Positions 43,159 to 51,567 of a stretch of DNA of 64,000 bases are shown here, one piece after another. The position numbers and the translations under genes are program-made. The DNA is from Geodermatophilus obscurus (lineage in GTDB: Bacteria; Actinomycetota; Actinomycetes; Mycobacteriales; Geodermatophilaceae). Numbering within the stretch: position 1 is the stretch's first letter; each line of letters opens with the position of its first letter. Under the pieces are notes generated by a model. That model searched no databases and was not told the origin of the DNA. It was given only the letters and a program-made list of their open reading frames with translations. Location of the stretch: assembly GCF_900115395.1 (NCBI RefSeq), contig NZ_FOWE01000001.1, positions 372,001 to 436,000 on the forward strand, written 5' to 3'.

Positions 43159-43173
43159 CGAACACAGGTTCGA
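43158..43173 (+). promoter_or_regulatory. LexA/SOS box (perfect)
   Basis: TCGAACACAGGTTCGA is a perfect 6-base-arm dyad equal to the actinobacterial/Bacillus-type SOS consensus TCGAAC-N4-GTTCGA. It lies 50 bases upstream of the ATG at 43224. LexA repression of that gene, relieved after DNA damage, is predicted. Confidence 0.8.
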
Positions 43174-43223
43174 AGGCCCGGGCACTCGCCGCCCGGTCAG
43201 CCCGATTCCTGGGGAGGCCCGGA

Positions 43224-43496
43224 ATGACCACCGTCTCGACGTCCCACCTGCCCGCCGGTGAACCGGTCCTGACCACCGACGTCGTCGGCTCGGACTTCGG
43301 TCTGCCCCTGGTCCGGCCGACCCGGCGGAGGCAGGGGAGCCGGGTCCGCGTCGTGCGCTCGCGCTGCCGGGCCCACGGCGGGGTCGTCGTGTGGTTCACC
43401 GACGGCACCAAGACACCTCCCCTCCACGGGCGCACGGCCTGGGTCGTCGCCGAGCCCGGGCCGGACGCGCAGACCCCGGCGGGCGAGGTCGCCTGA
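43224..43496 (+). CDS. small SOS-controlled protein, unknown function
   Basis: A 90-aa protein with GGGGAGG about 6 bases before the ATG and a perfect LexA box upstream. The N-terminal third is polar (TTVSTSHLPAGEPVLTTDVV). The middle is very basic (RPTRRRQGSRVRVVRSRCRA). The C-terminal part, GGVVVWFTDGTKTPPLHGR and AWVVAEPG, is beta-rich. It has one Cys and no membrane segment. I recognise no family, including SulA, ImuA or DinB fragments. Small damage-induced proteins often block division or modulate nucleases, but nothing in the sequence proves this. It follows the nuclease by 123 bases with its own promoter. Confidence 0.72.
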   Translation: MTTVSTSHLPAGEPVLTTDVVGSDFGLPLVRPTRRRQGSRVRVVRSRCRAHGGVVVWFTDGTKTPPLHGRTAWVVAEPGPDAQTPAGEVA

Positions 43497-43809
43497 GGCG
43501 GCTGACCTCGCCCCGGTCCTGGGACCCTCGAGCACGAGACGCACGCCGTGTACGGCGGCCGGACCTCGGTGCACGAGGATCCCGAGCCGACCGCTGCCGA
43601 TCCCGGCTGGTCGACGGGCGTTCACTGCGTCGGCACCGGGCGGCTGATCCGTCGAGTCGACCATCTGACCTCCTCCGGCCGCTGAGAGGACGCTGGTCCC
43701 CGGAGGGTGCCGACCCGGGACCACAGGTCGGCCGCGCTCCGGAGGAGCTGCCGGGCTCCCGGAGGCCGTGCCCTCGCCTGGCGGTGGCCGCGGCGTGCTC
43801 GACACGCCT
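43497..43809. other. 313-base region without a supported gene
   Basis: It lies between the SOS gene and the convergent FAD protein. A minus-strand ATG at 43664 has an excellent GGAGGAGG site, but its frame runs entirely through the complement of the SOS gene as Arg/Gly/Pro-rich sequence, so it may be a relic start. Nothing else is apparent. Confidence 0.4.
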
Positions 43810-45069
43810 CTACCGAATCGCCACGCTGCCCGCACGTGTCGCCCTGGCAGCGCCGGCCTGGACGCGCAGGCTCCGGGCGACCTTCGCGGGACTGAGGAAC
43901 CGCCACGGCGTGATCAGCCTCCCTCCGTAGCGGGCGAGGCTCGACGCCAACTGCTCGTCGTGCACGGCCGCGGCGAACATGAGGCGCTCGAGGGGGTTCA
44001 ACCTCCGTCCGCCGGCGAGGTCGGCGATGAAGAAGTGGTGGGCGGCCAGGGCGTGGTGGTGCCGGCGGGCGTATCGCTGGAGGGCGCGGTCGACCTCGGC
44101 CGCAGACGAGGTCGACCGCCCCAGCACCGGCCCGATCTCGTCGGCGAGCCACGCGGAGGACTCGAGCGCCCATCCACAGCCGACCCCCCACAGGTAGTCG
44201 GTGGTGAGGGCGGCATCACCGACCAGGGCGAGGCCCGGTGCTGCCGCCTTCCTGCTCACGTCGGGGTAGTGCGGGACACCCACGTAGTCGGACACCCGCC
44301 GGCCGCGGCTCAGGTCGGGTGCGTCCGGCAGGCCCGCGAGCATCCGGCGGACGTTGCCGTCGACGTCCTGGCGGAAGTCGGCCAGCTTGTCCGCCGTCAG
44401 CATGACGGTGACGACGGTGGTTCCGCCGTCGTTCGGGAAGACGTAGGCGACGTCGGGGTCGGTGAACCACATGAGTGCTCGCGACCCCCGGGGGAGGGAG
44501 AGGCCCTCGAAGGAGGCGAAGTAGGCGAAACGCCCGTGCTTCCTCTCCTTCACGGGCACCCCGGCCCACGACGCCACGGGGGAGTGCCGCCCGTCCGCGC
44601 CGACCACGACGTGAGCAGTGAACTCTCGCTCGTCGCCGGTGTGGTCGGTCCCCCGGACCCCGTGTATGCGACCGTCCTCCCGGATCAGCTGCGTCGCCCT
44701 GACACCGAGCCGGAGGTCGACCCCCGGCGTCGCAGCGGCGGCCGTGCGCAGCATGGGGTCCAGGACGCTGCGCCGGATGCTGTAGCCGTGGAAGCCCTCA
44801 TCGGGCGGGCGGATCCACCCGTACCGGGTCCAGAGGTCGAGGGCGTTCGGGACCGCCCCGGCTGCCTCCAGCTGCGGGACCAGTCCGATCCTCTCGAAGA
44901 CCGCTGCGGCGCCCGGCTGCATGTAGTGGGTGCACGCGCGCTTGTAGTGGCCCGGGTTCCGGTGCTGCTCCAGCACCGTGACCCGGAGACCCTGCTGGGC
45001 GAGGAGGATCGCCGCAGCGCAGCCGCCGAGGCTGCCCCCGACGACCAGGACGTCGGACGTGTCCGGCAT
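43810..45069 (-). CDS. FAD-dependent monooxygenase/reductase (PHBH-like fold)
   Basis: A 419-aa flavoprotein. The N-terminal VLVVGGSLGGCAAAILLAQQ is the dinucleotide motif, with the acidic strand end VTVLEQHR. VVVGADGRHSPVASWAG is the second FAD/NAD motif (D-G fingerprint). GLALVGDAALTTDYLWGVG is the GD motif binding the ribityl chain. The substrate part contains HGRFAYFASFEG and a Trp-Tyr-rich centre; family members hydroxylate aromatic or polyketide substrates or reduce isoprenoids. C-terminal helices include RYARRHHHALAAHHFFIAD, a striking His-rich run. No biosynthetic cluster surrounds it. Confidence 0.83.
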   Translation of the reverse strand: MPDTSDVLVVGGSLGGCAAAILLAQQGLRVTVLEQHRNPGHYKRACTHYMQPGAAAVFERIGLVPQLEAAGAVPNALDLWTRYGWIRPPDEGFHGYSIRRSVLDPMLRTAAAATPGVDLRLGVRATQLIREDGRIHGVRGTDHTGDEREFTAHVVVGADGRHSPVASWAGVPVKERKHGRFAYFASFEGLSLPRGSRALMWFTDPDVAYVFPNDGGTTVVTVMLTADKLADFRQDVDGNVRRMLAGLPDAPDLSRGRRVSDYVGVPHYPDVSRKAAAPGLALVGDAALTTDYLWGVGCGWALESSAWLADEIGPVLGRSTSSAAEVDRALQRYARRHHHALAAHHFFIADLAGGRRLNPLERLMFAAAVHDEQLASSLARYGGRLITPWRFLSPAKVARSLRVQAGAARATRAGSVAIR

Positions 45070-45482
45070 GACCGCCTGCCCTTCCTCGGTCCCGACGGGC
45101 CGCGCGGAGCGGTGTCCGCCTGCTCACCGCGGTTGAACCGGCCGTGGAGGCGGGCGACCCCGCCACGACTCCGGAAGCTAGACGTGGCGCGTCACCGGGA
45201 CGTCACCGTCGCCGCGCTCGTCGCCGCGCGTCACCCCGGAGCGCGGCGTCGGTGCTCGGGGACGAGGGGACTGCGGCACGTGGCAGCACGGGATCGGTTG
45301 CCGGCGTGCTGGACCGGGTGGATCCAGCGGCCGGGTGGGACGGGGCGCCGGATCGTCAACGACCCCGGGTCGGACGCCGACCCGGCGCCGCGCGAGGTGC
45401 AGTCGTCCGACCGATGCGCCGACGTCCGTCCCGGCCCCAGGCTGGACCGGTCACCGGGGTCCAGCGACGGCGAGGTCCGACC
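45070..45482. other. 413-base divergent intergenic region
   Basis: It separates the FAD protein (minus) from the cupin (plus). It holds an 11-base palindrome CGGTT-G-AACCG at 45130-45140, a minus-strand TAGCTT -10 candidate at 45175-45180 and three GTCACC words between 45190 and 45240. These could be operator half-sites. No gene is supported. Confidence 0.35.
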
Positions 45483-45851
45483 ATGACCGAGGCACCCACC
45501 CACCGCTCCTCCTCGACGGACGCGTTCGCCGGGAGGCTCGAGCGCAGGGAGGTCCAGCGCAGCCCGTCCTCGGTCCCCGGACGGGAGATCGTGCAGGTGC
45601 TGACGTCGATCCCGGTCGGTGTGTCGTCCGGCTGGCACACGCACCCGGGGGAGGAGGTCGGCTACATCGTCGCCGGGACGGTGGAGATGCGGATCCGGGG
45701 ACGGGACACCCTCACCCTGCACGCCGGTGAGGGGTTCCTCATCCCGCCCGGCACGCCGCACGACGCGCGCGACGTCGGCCCCGGGACGGGACAGATGCTG
45801 TCGACCTACCTGGTGGAGGTCGGGCGGCCGCTGGTGACGCTGCTCGGGTAG
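45483..45851 (+). CDS. cupin-domain protein
   Basis: A 122-aa single cupin barrel. SSGWHTHPGEEVGYIVAGTV is motif 1 (His-x-His...Glu metal ligands) and PPGTPHDARDVG is motif 2 with the later His. No secretion signal: the N-terminus is polar (MTEAPTHRSSSTDAF). Small cupins of this type sense or modify small molecules, such as quercetinase- or anti-sigma-like proteins. Function unassigned. The ATG has GCGAGG upstream. It converges with the ATP-grasp operon (16-base gap). Confidence 0.82.
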   Translation: MTEAPTHRSSSTDAFAGRLERREVQRSPSSVPGREIVQVLTSIPVGVSSGWHTHPGEEVGYIVAGTVEMRIRGRDTLTLHAGEGFLIPPGTPHDARDVGPGTGQMLSTYLVEVGRPLVTLLG

Positions 45852-45867
45852 GTCGCCGGCCGCGTCC

Positions 45868-47298
45868 TCACCCGACGACCCACGTGTCCTTGCCGCCACC
45901 GCCCTGGGAGGCGTTGACGACCAGCTCCCCCTCGGTCAGCGACACCCGGGTGAACCCGCCCGGCAGCACGATCGTCTCGTCGTCGGCGCAGAAGGCGTAC
46001 GGCCGGTAGTCCACGTGCCGCGGCACGAGCGCGCCGTCGACGACCGTCGGGTGGGTCGACAGGGCCACCGGCTCCTGGGCGATCCACTCCCCGGGCGCGG
46101 CCAGGACGGCGGCGCGGGCGCGCTCCAGCCGGCCGGCGTCCGCCCGCGGGCCGATGAGCACCCCGTGGCCACCGGAACCGGACCGCGGCTTGAGCACCAG
46201 CTCGGGCAGCCGGTCGAGCGCCGCCCGGCACCGGTCCGGGTCGCCCAGGTCGTAGGCCGGCACCGAGCGCAGCCGCGGCTCCTCGCCGAGGAAGAAGCGC
46301 ACGAGGTCCTCGACGTAGGGGAAGGTGCGCTTGTCGTCGGCGACGCCGGTGCCGAAGGCGTTGACCACGGTCACCGTGCCCGCGCGGAGGGGGCCCAGCA
46401 GCAGCTCGCCCAGCTCCGAGGGGCGGCCGTCGTCGTCGGTCAGCCGCTCCTCGCTCGTGCGCCGCCAGAGCAGGTCCACCCGCCGTCCGTCGGGCAGCAC
46501 GAGGGCGTCGCCGCGGGTGGTCAGCTCGGAGGGCAGCACGACCGGCGCGCCGACCATCTCCCCGAACCGGTCGATCTCCCAGGCCACCGCGCTGCGCGGC
46601 CCGTCCCCGAGCACGGCCACCACCGGGTCGGGGACGTCGGTGGCGGCGGCGAGCATCCGCCGCATCGCCGCGACGGCGGCCTCCCGCACCGGCGCCGGTG
46701 TGGTGCTGGAACGGCCTTGCTGCAGGGGCCCGCGTCGGGGGTCCGAGGCGTGGGGGGCAGCGAGGTCCTCGATGAGGCGCGGCGCCACCAGGTCCCGCGC
46801 GGCGAGGGCGTAGGCCAGCAGCGACGGCGTCCGCACGTTGTCCTCCAGGACGACGAGCTCGCCGTCGGCGCCGCGGACGACGTCGGGCCCGGCCATGCCG
46901 ATCCAGCGCCGCGGCGGCGGCAGGCCGGGGGTCAGGTAGCGGTTGGTGTCGAGCACCGCGGCCGGGACGACGCCGGCGCGGACCGCCTCGCGCGGACCGT
47001 GCGCGTCGGCGACGAAGGCCTCCAGTGCCCGGAGCCGCTGGGTGAGGCCGGCGGCCAGCCGCTCCCACTCGGCACGCCGGAGCACCCGCGGGACCGGGTC
47101 GACGGTGAAGAGGTGCGCCTCCCCGGCTGGGCCGTGCTGCAGGTCCAGGTCGGCGGCGGCCCGGGCCACGTCCGCGGCCAGCGCACCCGGGCCGTACGCG
47201 CGGACGGCGGCCAGCGAGGCCGCCGCGTGCTCCCGGTCGCCGCCGTCGGGCAGCAGCGCCTCGTCGAGGGCCTGCGCCGGGGCGTCCCCGGGGCTCAC
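45868..47298 (-). CDS. circularly permuted ATP-grasp protein (type 2)
   Basis: A 476-aa protein of the CP_ATPgrasp (DUF404/407) type. LQHGPAGEAHLFTVDPVPRV, WIGMAGPDVVRGADGELVVL and EDNVRTPSLLAYALAARD are the family's N-terminal blocks. VNAFGTGVADDKRTFPYVED and VLKPRSGSGGHGVLIGPRAD form the nucleotide-binding part, and RHVDYRPYAF and VVNASQGGGGKDTWVV the end. Members often neighbour alpha-E and transglutaminase-like genes, absent here. GTG at 47298 overlaps the TGA of another ATP-grasp gene (GTGA), so the two enzymes are made together and may form amide bonds in one small peptide-like product. Confidence 0.85.
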   Translation of the reverse strand: MSPGDAPAQALDEALLPDGGDREHAAASLAAVRAYGPGALAADVARAAADLDLQHGPAGEAHLFTVDPVPRVLRRAEWERLAAGLTQRLRALEAFVADAHGPREAVRAGVVPAAVLDTNRYLTPGLPPPRRWIGMAGPDVVRGADGELVVLEDNVRTPSLLAYALAARDLVAPRLIEDLAAPHASDPRRGPLQQGRSSTTPAPVREAAVAAMRRMLAAATDVPDPVVAVLGDGPRSAVAWEIDRFGEMVGAPVVLPSELTTRGDALVLPDGRRVDLLWRRTSEERLTDDDGRPSELGELLLGPLRAGTVTVVNAFGTGVADDKRTFPYVEDLVRFFLGEEPRLRSVPAYDLGDPDRCRAALDRLPELVLKPRSGSGGHGVLIGPRADAGRLERARAAVLAAPGEWIAQEPVALSTHPTVVDGALVPRHVDYRPYAFCADDETIVLPGGFTRVSLTEGELVVNASQGGGGKDTWVVG

Positions 47299-48176
47299 GC
47301 GGCCGCCGCCGCACGCTCCGCCGCCGCGCGCTCGGCGACGGCCAGGGCCGCGCGGGCCACCCACCGGCCCTGCTGGGGGTCGGTGACGTCGAAGCCGAAG
47401 GGCGCGTTGGCCTCCAGCGCGAGCAGCCGGCCGTCCTGCTCGACGAGCACGTCGACGCCCATCAGCCCGCCACCGAGCGCGGCGACCATCCGCTGCGCCA
47501 GCTGCGCCATCTCCGGCGGCGCCTCGTACACCCGCGGGTAGACCGTCCCGTGGGTGACCAGCGCACCCTCCTCCCGGGACTTCTCGTAGACCAGGGAGGT
47601 GTCGGTGGGCGTGGCGAAGATGCGCGCGCACGCCGGTTCGGCGATCCACTCCTGCAGCAGCGCCGCGCCGCGCCGGTGGCCGCCGGCCGCCTCGTGGGCC
47701 CGCCAGGCCCGGTCCACCGCGGAGGCGGCGTCGAGGTCGCCGACCAGCTCGATGTAGCGGGCGCCGTCGCCCAGCGAGGGCTTGAGCACCATCCGCCGTC
47801 CGGGCATCGGCCACTCCCGGACCCGGGCCAGGTCCCACGCCGCGGGCTGCGGCACGCCGGCGGCCGCCCACACGGCGTGGGTGACGAGCTTGTCGGCGGA
47901 GGCGACGAGCGAGGCGACGGGGTTGAGCAGGGGCACGCCGGCCGCCTCGAGCAGCGTGGCCAGGGCGAAGGTGGGCGCGTAGGCGACGACCTCCTCGACC
48001 AGCACGTGGGCGATCGCCAGGTCGTAGCGACCCGCCGGCGGACCGGAGACCGGCCAGTCGGCCGGCACGCGGGCCAGCCGCTCGACCTCCGCGCCCTGCT
48101 CCTCCAGCGCCCGGACCCAGGCGGCCGCGTAGCCGGCGTCCTCGTACCAGTCCTCGTCGGTGATCACCAGCAGCAC
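47295..48176 (-). CDS. ATP-grasp ligase-like protein (RimK/GshB fold)
   Basis: About 293 aa. VLLVITDEDWYEDAGYAAAW is the N-terminal Rossmann-like half, then VPLLNPVASLVASADKLVTH, RRMVLKPSLGDGARYIELVG (ATP-binding Lys), ALLQEWIAEPACARIFATPT, and MGVDVLVEQDGRLLALEANA, the metal-binding E-x-N of ATP-grasp ligases. RimK/glutathione-synthetase relatives attach amino acids to carboxylates. GTG at 48176 is preferred because GGAGG then lies 8 bases away; GTG at 48182 sits too close to the same site. First gene of a two-gene operon with the permuted ATP-grasp protein. Confidence 0.83.
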   Translation of the reverse strand: MLLVITDEDWYEDAGYAAAWVRALEEQGAEVERLARVPADWPVSGPPAGRYDLAIAHVLVEEVVAYAPTFALATLLEAAGVPLLNPVASLVASADKLVTHAVWAAAGVPQPAAWDLARVREWPMPGRRMVLKPSLGDGARYIELVGDLDAASAVDRAWRAHEAAGGHRRGAALLQEWIAEPACARIFATPTDTSLVYEKSREEGALVTHGTVYPRVYEAPPEMAQLAQRMVAALGGGLMGVDVLVEQDGRLLALEANAPFGFDVTDPQQGRWVARAALAVAERAAAERAAAAA

Positions 48177-48289
48177 GCGCACGTCCTCCCTGTGCCCGCG
48201 CTCCCGGCCGGACGAACCACGCGCCCGCCACAGCACGGACGCACCACGGGACACCCGCAGGACATGTCCCGGCCCTACCGTGCGGGCGC

Positions 48290-50269
48290 ATGACAGAGGT
48301 GGTGCCGGGCCGGCCGTCGGCCGCCGCACGCCGGCGGCGCTACACCGCCGAGCTGACGGGGGCGCTGCCGCCGAGCGAGCCCTTCGAGGCGTGGCTCGCG
48401 GCCGGCGGCGGCCTGGCGCCGGACTTCGCCCGGCTCCCCGCGCGCACCGGGCTGTGGTCACCGGTCGAGGGCCTCCCCGCCGGCCCGGACGGAGCCGCCG
48501 CGTGGCCGGCCCGCCGCGCGGTGCTGCGCGCCCGCTGGCGCCGGTGGCTCACCGGCGACCTGCCGCCCGCCCCGCGCCGCACACCCGCCCGCGTCGACCG
48601 GGTCCGGACGGCGGGCGGGGTGGAGGTCCGCGAGCTCCGTGTCGGTGAGGGCTGGGTCGGGGCGGGCTGGTCGGTGCGGGCGCGGCTGCTGCTGCCCGTG
48701 CCCGCGGCCGGTGTGCGGCGCGACGTGCCGGTGTACCTGCTGCAGTCCAGCCACGGGACGTGGGCGGAGGCTGCGCTGGCCCGCGGGTGGGGCGCCTGCC
48801 TGGTGTCGGCCGCGGACGGCGACGACGACACCGAGGCCGTCGAGCGCGCCTTCCCCTCGGCCGTCGCCGGCCGCCTGGCCTGGCGGGCGTGGGCGCTGTC
48901 GCGGGTCCTCGACGCGCTGCAGGACCAGCCGGGGGTGGACGCCCGCCGGGTGCTGGTCGGCGGGCACAGCCGCAACGGCAAGACCGCGCTGCTGGCCGCT
49001 GCGTACGACGACCGCTTCGCCGGCGTCGTCTCCAGCTCCAGCGGCGTGCTCGGCGCCATCCCCGCCCGGCTGTGCACCGACCGCCACTTCGGCGAGGGGG
49101 TCGAGCTGCTCACCCGGCACTACCCCGGCTGGTACGCCCCGCAGCTGCGCTGGTTCGCCGGGCGGGAGCACCGGCTGCCCACCGACGCCCACGAGCTCCT
49201 CGCGCTGGCCGCCCCGCGGCCGGTCCTGGTGTCGGTGGCGGTCGAGGACCCGGTCGAGCGCGTCCCGGCCGCCCGCGCGGCGGTCGACGCCGCGCGCGAC
49301 GCCTACGCCCTGCTCGACCGGGAGGACGCCCTGGAGCTGGCGCTGCGTCCGGGAGGGCACCGGGCCGACGGGTCCGCGGTGGCCGCCCAGCTGGACTGGG
49401 CGCAGTCAGTGCTCGGCGGCCCGCCCCGTCGACCCGGGCGCACGGCGGTGGCGCCGTCCCCGGTCCCGTGGCCGGCCGACCGCGTGCGCCCGGGTCCACG
49501 GCCGGTCCGCGGTGCGGAGCTGCGCGCCGCCGTCCGCGCCGCGATCGGCGCGGCCGGGCGGACCACCGGCGGCCCGCCGGCCTCGGGGGAGGACGCCCTG
49601 CGGACCCCGGACGGCGTCGCCGTCACACTCCTGCACCCGCCGGACGGGGGCAGCGGCCGGGGGCTCGTCCTCTGGCTCGGCCCGCCCTGTGCGGCGACCG
49701 GGTGGCGGGCCGGGTACGAGCAGGCCGAGCCGCTGCCGGCGCTGCTGGCCGCGGCCGGCTGGGTGGTCGCGTGCCACGACCCGGTCGGCACCGGTTCGCG
49801 GCACGGCGAGCACCCCGGGCCGGGCTCCTCGCCGCTGGGCCGGATGACCGCCGACGCGGCCGCCGTGGCCGTCGTCGCGGCAGCGGCCACCGGGCACGAC
49901 CGGGCCTGGGTCGCCGCCTACGGCACCGGGGCGCTGGTGGCGCTGCACCTGTCCGCCCTGGGCGCCGGGCCGGAGGACGTGCCGCCGGCCGGGATGGTGC
50001 TGGCAGCCCCCAGCTGCGGTGAGCCGCTGCTGCGGGCCCGCCCCGGGTACACCCTGGCCGACCTGCTCGCCGCGACGGCGGACCGCCCGGTGGTCGTGCT
50101 GGACCCCGCGTGGGACCCCGAGGCGCCGCCGCGCGCGGTGGCCGCCGCCTGCCGGGCCGCCGGCGTGCCGCGGGTGCCGCTGGCCGACTGGCACCGGCTC
50201 TCCGCCGCCACCCGGGCGGTGATGGTCGACTGGCTGGACGTGCACGGCTCCCGGCGGGACCCGGTCTGA
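48290..50269 (+). CDS. two-module alpha/beta hydrolase, N-terminal CE15-like
   Basis: A 659-aa protein. The first module (~95-375) looks like the CE15 glucuronoyl-esterase family: VLVGGHSRNGKTALLAAAYD with Ser227 in the characteristic GxSRNGK elbow, HYPGWYAPQLRWFAGREHRL, PTDAHELLALAAPRPVLVSV, and His357 in LRPGGHRADG. The second module (~435-655) resembles another alpha/beta hydrolase (LVLWLGPPCAATGWR, WVVACHDPVGTGSRHGEHPG, AWVAAYGTGALVAL), but the nucleophile position reads Gly. It is probably non-catalytic. There is no signal peptide, unusual for CE15, which normally acts on lignocellulose outside the cell. TACCGT ends 8 bases before the ATG and no ribosome site is seen, suggesting a leaderless mRNA. 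Confidence 0.75.
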   Translation: MTEVVPGRPSAAARRRRYTAELTGALPPSEPFEAWLAAGGGLAPDFARLPARTGLWSPVEGLPAGPDGAAAWPARRAVLRARWRRWLTGDLPPAPRRTPARVDRVRTAGGVEVRELRVGEGWVGAGWSVRARLLLPVPAAGVRRDVPVYLLQSSHGTWAEAALARGWGACLVSAADGDDDTEAVERAFPSAVAGRLAWRAWALSRVLDALQDQPGVDARRVLVGGHSRNGKTALLAAAYDDRFAGVVSSSSGVLGAIPARLCTDRHFGEGVELLTRHYPGWYAPQLRWFAGREHRLPTDAHELLALAAPRPVLVSVAVEDPVERVPAARAAVDAARDAYALLDREDALELALRPGGHRADGSAVAAQLDWAQSVLGGPPRRPGRTAVAPSPVPWPADRVRPGPRPVRGAELRAAVRAAIGAAGRTTGGPPASGEDALRTPDGVAVTLLHPPDGGSGRGLVLWLGPPCAATGWRAGYEQAEPLPALLAAAGWVVACHDPVGTGSRHGEHPGPGSSPLGRMTADAAAVAVVAAAATGHDRAWVAAYGTGALVALHLSALGAGPEDVPPAGMVLAAPSCGEPLLRARPGYTLADLLAATADRPVVVLDPAWDPEAPPRAVAAACRAAGVPRVPLADWHRLSAATRAVMVDWLDVHGSRRDPV

Positions 50270-50356
50270 GCGCGGCCCCGGTCGGGGAGCCCGACCTGGC
50301 AGCATGCGGCAGGACGCGGGTCCGGGAGGTCTGGTGGTCGTGGGGAGAGCCGGTCG

Positions 50357-51502
50357 GTGAGCGGGTTCGACCTCGCCGTCCCGCGCCGGGTGGTGTTCGG
50401 CCCGGGGCGCGCGGACGACCTCGCGGACCTGCTGGCTGCCCTGGGGCGCAGGGTGCTCCTGTGTGCCGGGAGGGACCCGTCGCGCCACCGGTCCCTCCTG
50501 GGCGCGATCGAGCCCGTCGCGGTCGTGTCGGTCGCGGGCGAGCCCACGGTCGGCGCGGTGCGGGCGGCGACCCGGGAGGCGCGGGACGCCGGCGTCGACG
50601 TGGTCGTCGCGATCGGCGGCGGCAGCGTCCTGGACACCGGCAAGGCCGTCGCCGCCCTGCTGGGCAACGGCACCGACCCGCTGGACCACCTGGAGGTCGT
50701 CGGCCGCGGCGTGCCCGTCGAGCGGCCGGCGCTGCCCTGGGTCGCGGTCCCCACGACGGCGGGCACCGGTGCGGAGGTGACCGCCAACGCGGTGCTGTCC
50801 TCCCCGGAGCACGGCGTCAAGGCGAGCATCCGCAGCCCGCACCTGATGGCCGCGGTCGCCCTGGTCGACCCGCTGCTCACGCTGACCTGCCCGCCGGGCG
50901 TCACCGCCGCCAGCGGGCTGGACGCGCTCACCCAGTGCCTGGAGCCCTACGTCTCGCCCCAGGCCAACCCGGCCACCGACGCCGTCGCGGCGGCCGGGCT
51001 GCGGCGAGGTGCACGAGCGCTGCGGACCGCCTACGAGGACGGCGGGGACCTCGCGGCCCGCGAGGAGATGGCGCTGTGCAGCCTGTTCGGCGGCATCGCG
51101 CTGGCCAACGCGAAGCTGGGGGCCGTCCACGGCATCGCCGGCGTCGTCGGCGGCACGGTGGAGGCGCCGCACGGCGCGGTGTGCGCCGCCCTGCTGGCTC
51201 CGGTCGTCGAGGCGAACGTCCGGGCGCTGCGGGAGCGCGAGCCGGACTCCCCCGCGCTGCGTCGCTACGCCGAGGTCGCCCGGCTGCTGACCGGGCGCGA
51301 CGACGCCACCGTCGAGGACGCGGCGGGCTGGCTCCGCGCGACGGTGGCCGCCCTCGACGTGCCGCCCCTGGGGGCGGTCGGTCTCCGGCCGGCGCAGCAC
51401 GCCGAGGTCACCGCGAAGGCGGCGCGCTCCAGCAGCATGCGCGGGAACCCGGTACGGCTCACCGACGACGAGATCGGGGCGGTGCTGCGCGCGGCGTCGT
51501 GA
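50357..51502 (+). CDS. iron-containing alcohol dehydrogenase / maleylacetate reductase-like
   Basis: A 381-aa group III dehydrogenase. VVFGPGRADDLADLLAALG, AIGGGSVLDTGKAVAALL (NAD loop) and VAVPTTAGTGAEVTANAVLS are diagnostic. Metal ligands Asp189, His258 (GAVHGIAG) and His272 (APHGAVCAALL) are present. The usual second ligand, four residues after the Asp, is Gln193 (LDALTQCLE) rather than His. GTG at 50357 follows GGGGAGAG by 7 bases. Substrate unknown: aldehyde/alcohol or maleylacetate type. It stands alone between the CE15-like gene and the PIG-L gene. Confidence 0.87.
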   Translation: MSGFDLAVPRRVVFGPGRADDLADLLAALGRRVLLCAGRDPSRHRSLLGAIEPVAVVSVAGEPTVGAVRAATREARDAGVDVVVAIGGGSVLDTGKAVAALLGNGTDPLDHLEVVGRGVPVERPALPWVAVPTTAGTGAEVTANAVLSSPEHGVKASIRSPHLMAAVALVDPLLTLTCPPGVTAASGLDALTQCLEPYVSPQANPATDAVAAAGLRRGARALRTAYEDGGDLAAREEMALCSLFGGIALANAKLGAVHGIAGVVGGTVEAPHGAVCAALLAPVVEANVRALREREPDSPALRRYAEVARLLTGRDDATVEDAAGWLRATVAALDVPPLGAVGLRPAQHAEVTAKAARSSSMRGNPVRLTDDEIGAVLRAAS

Positions 51503-51567
51503 CCGGGTGCGCCGAGGGAGCCGTCCGGGGTGGCGCCGTCGACGTCCCGGACCGCCGGATCCGCCAC

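Noticed and set aside
43224-43664. Minus-strand ORF starting at 43664 with a strong GGAGGAGG site
   Set aside because: Its frame passes through the complement of the SOS gene and on, with no protein-like composition. The site may be a relic or chance.
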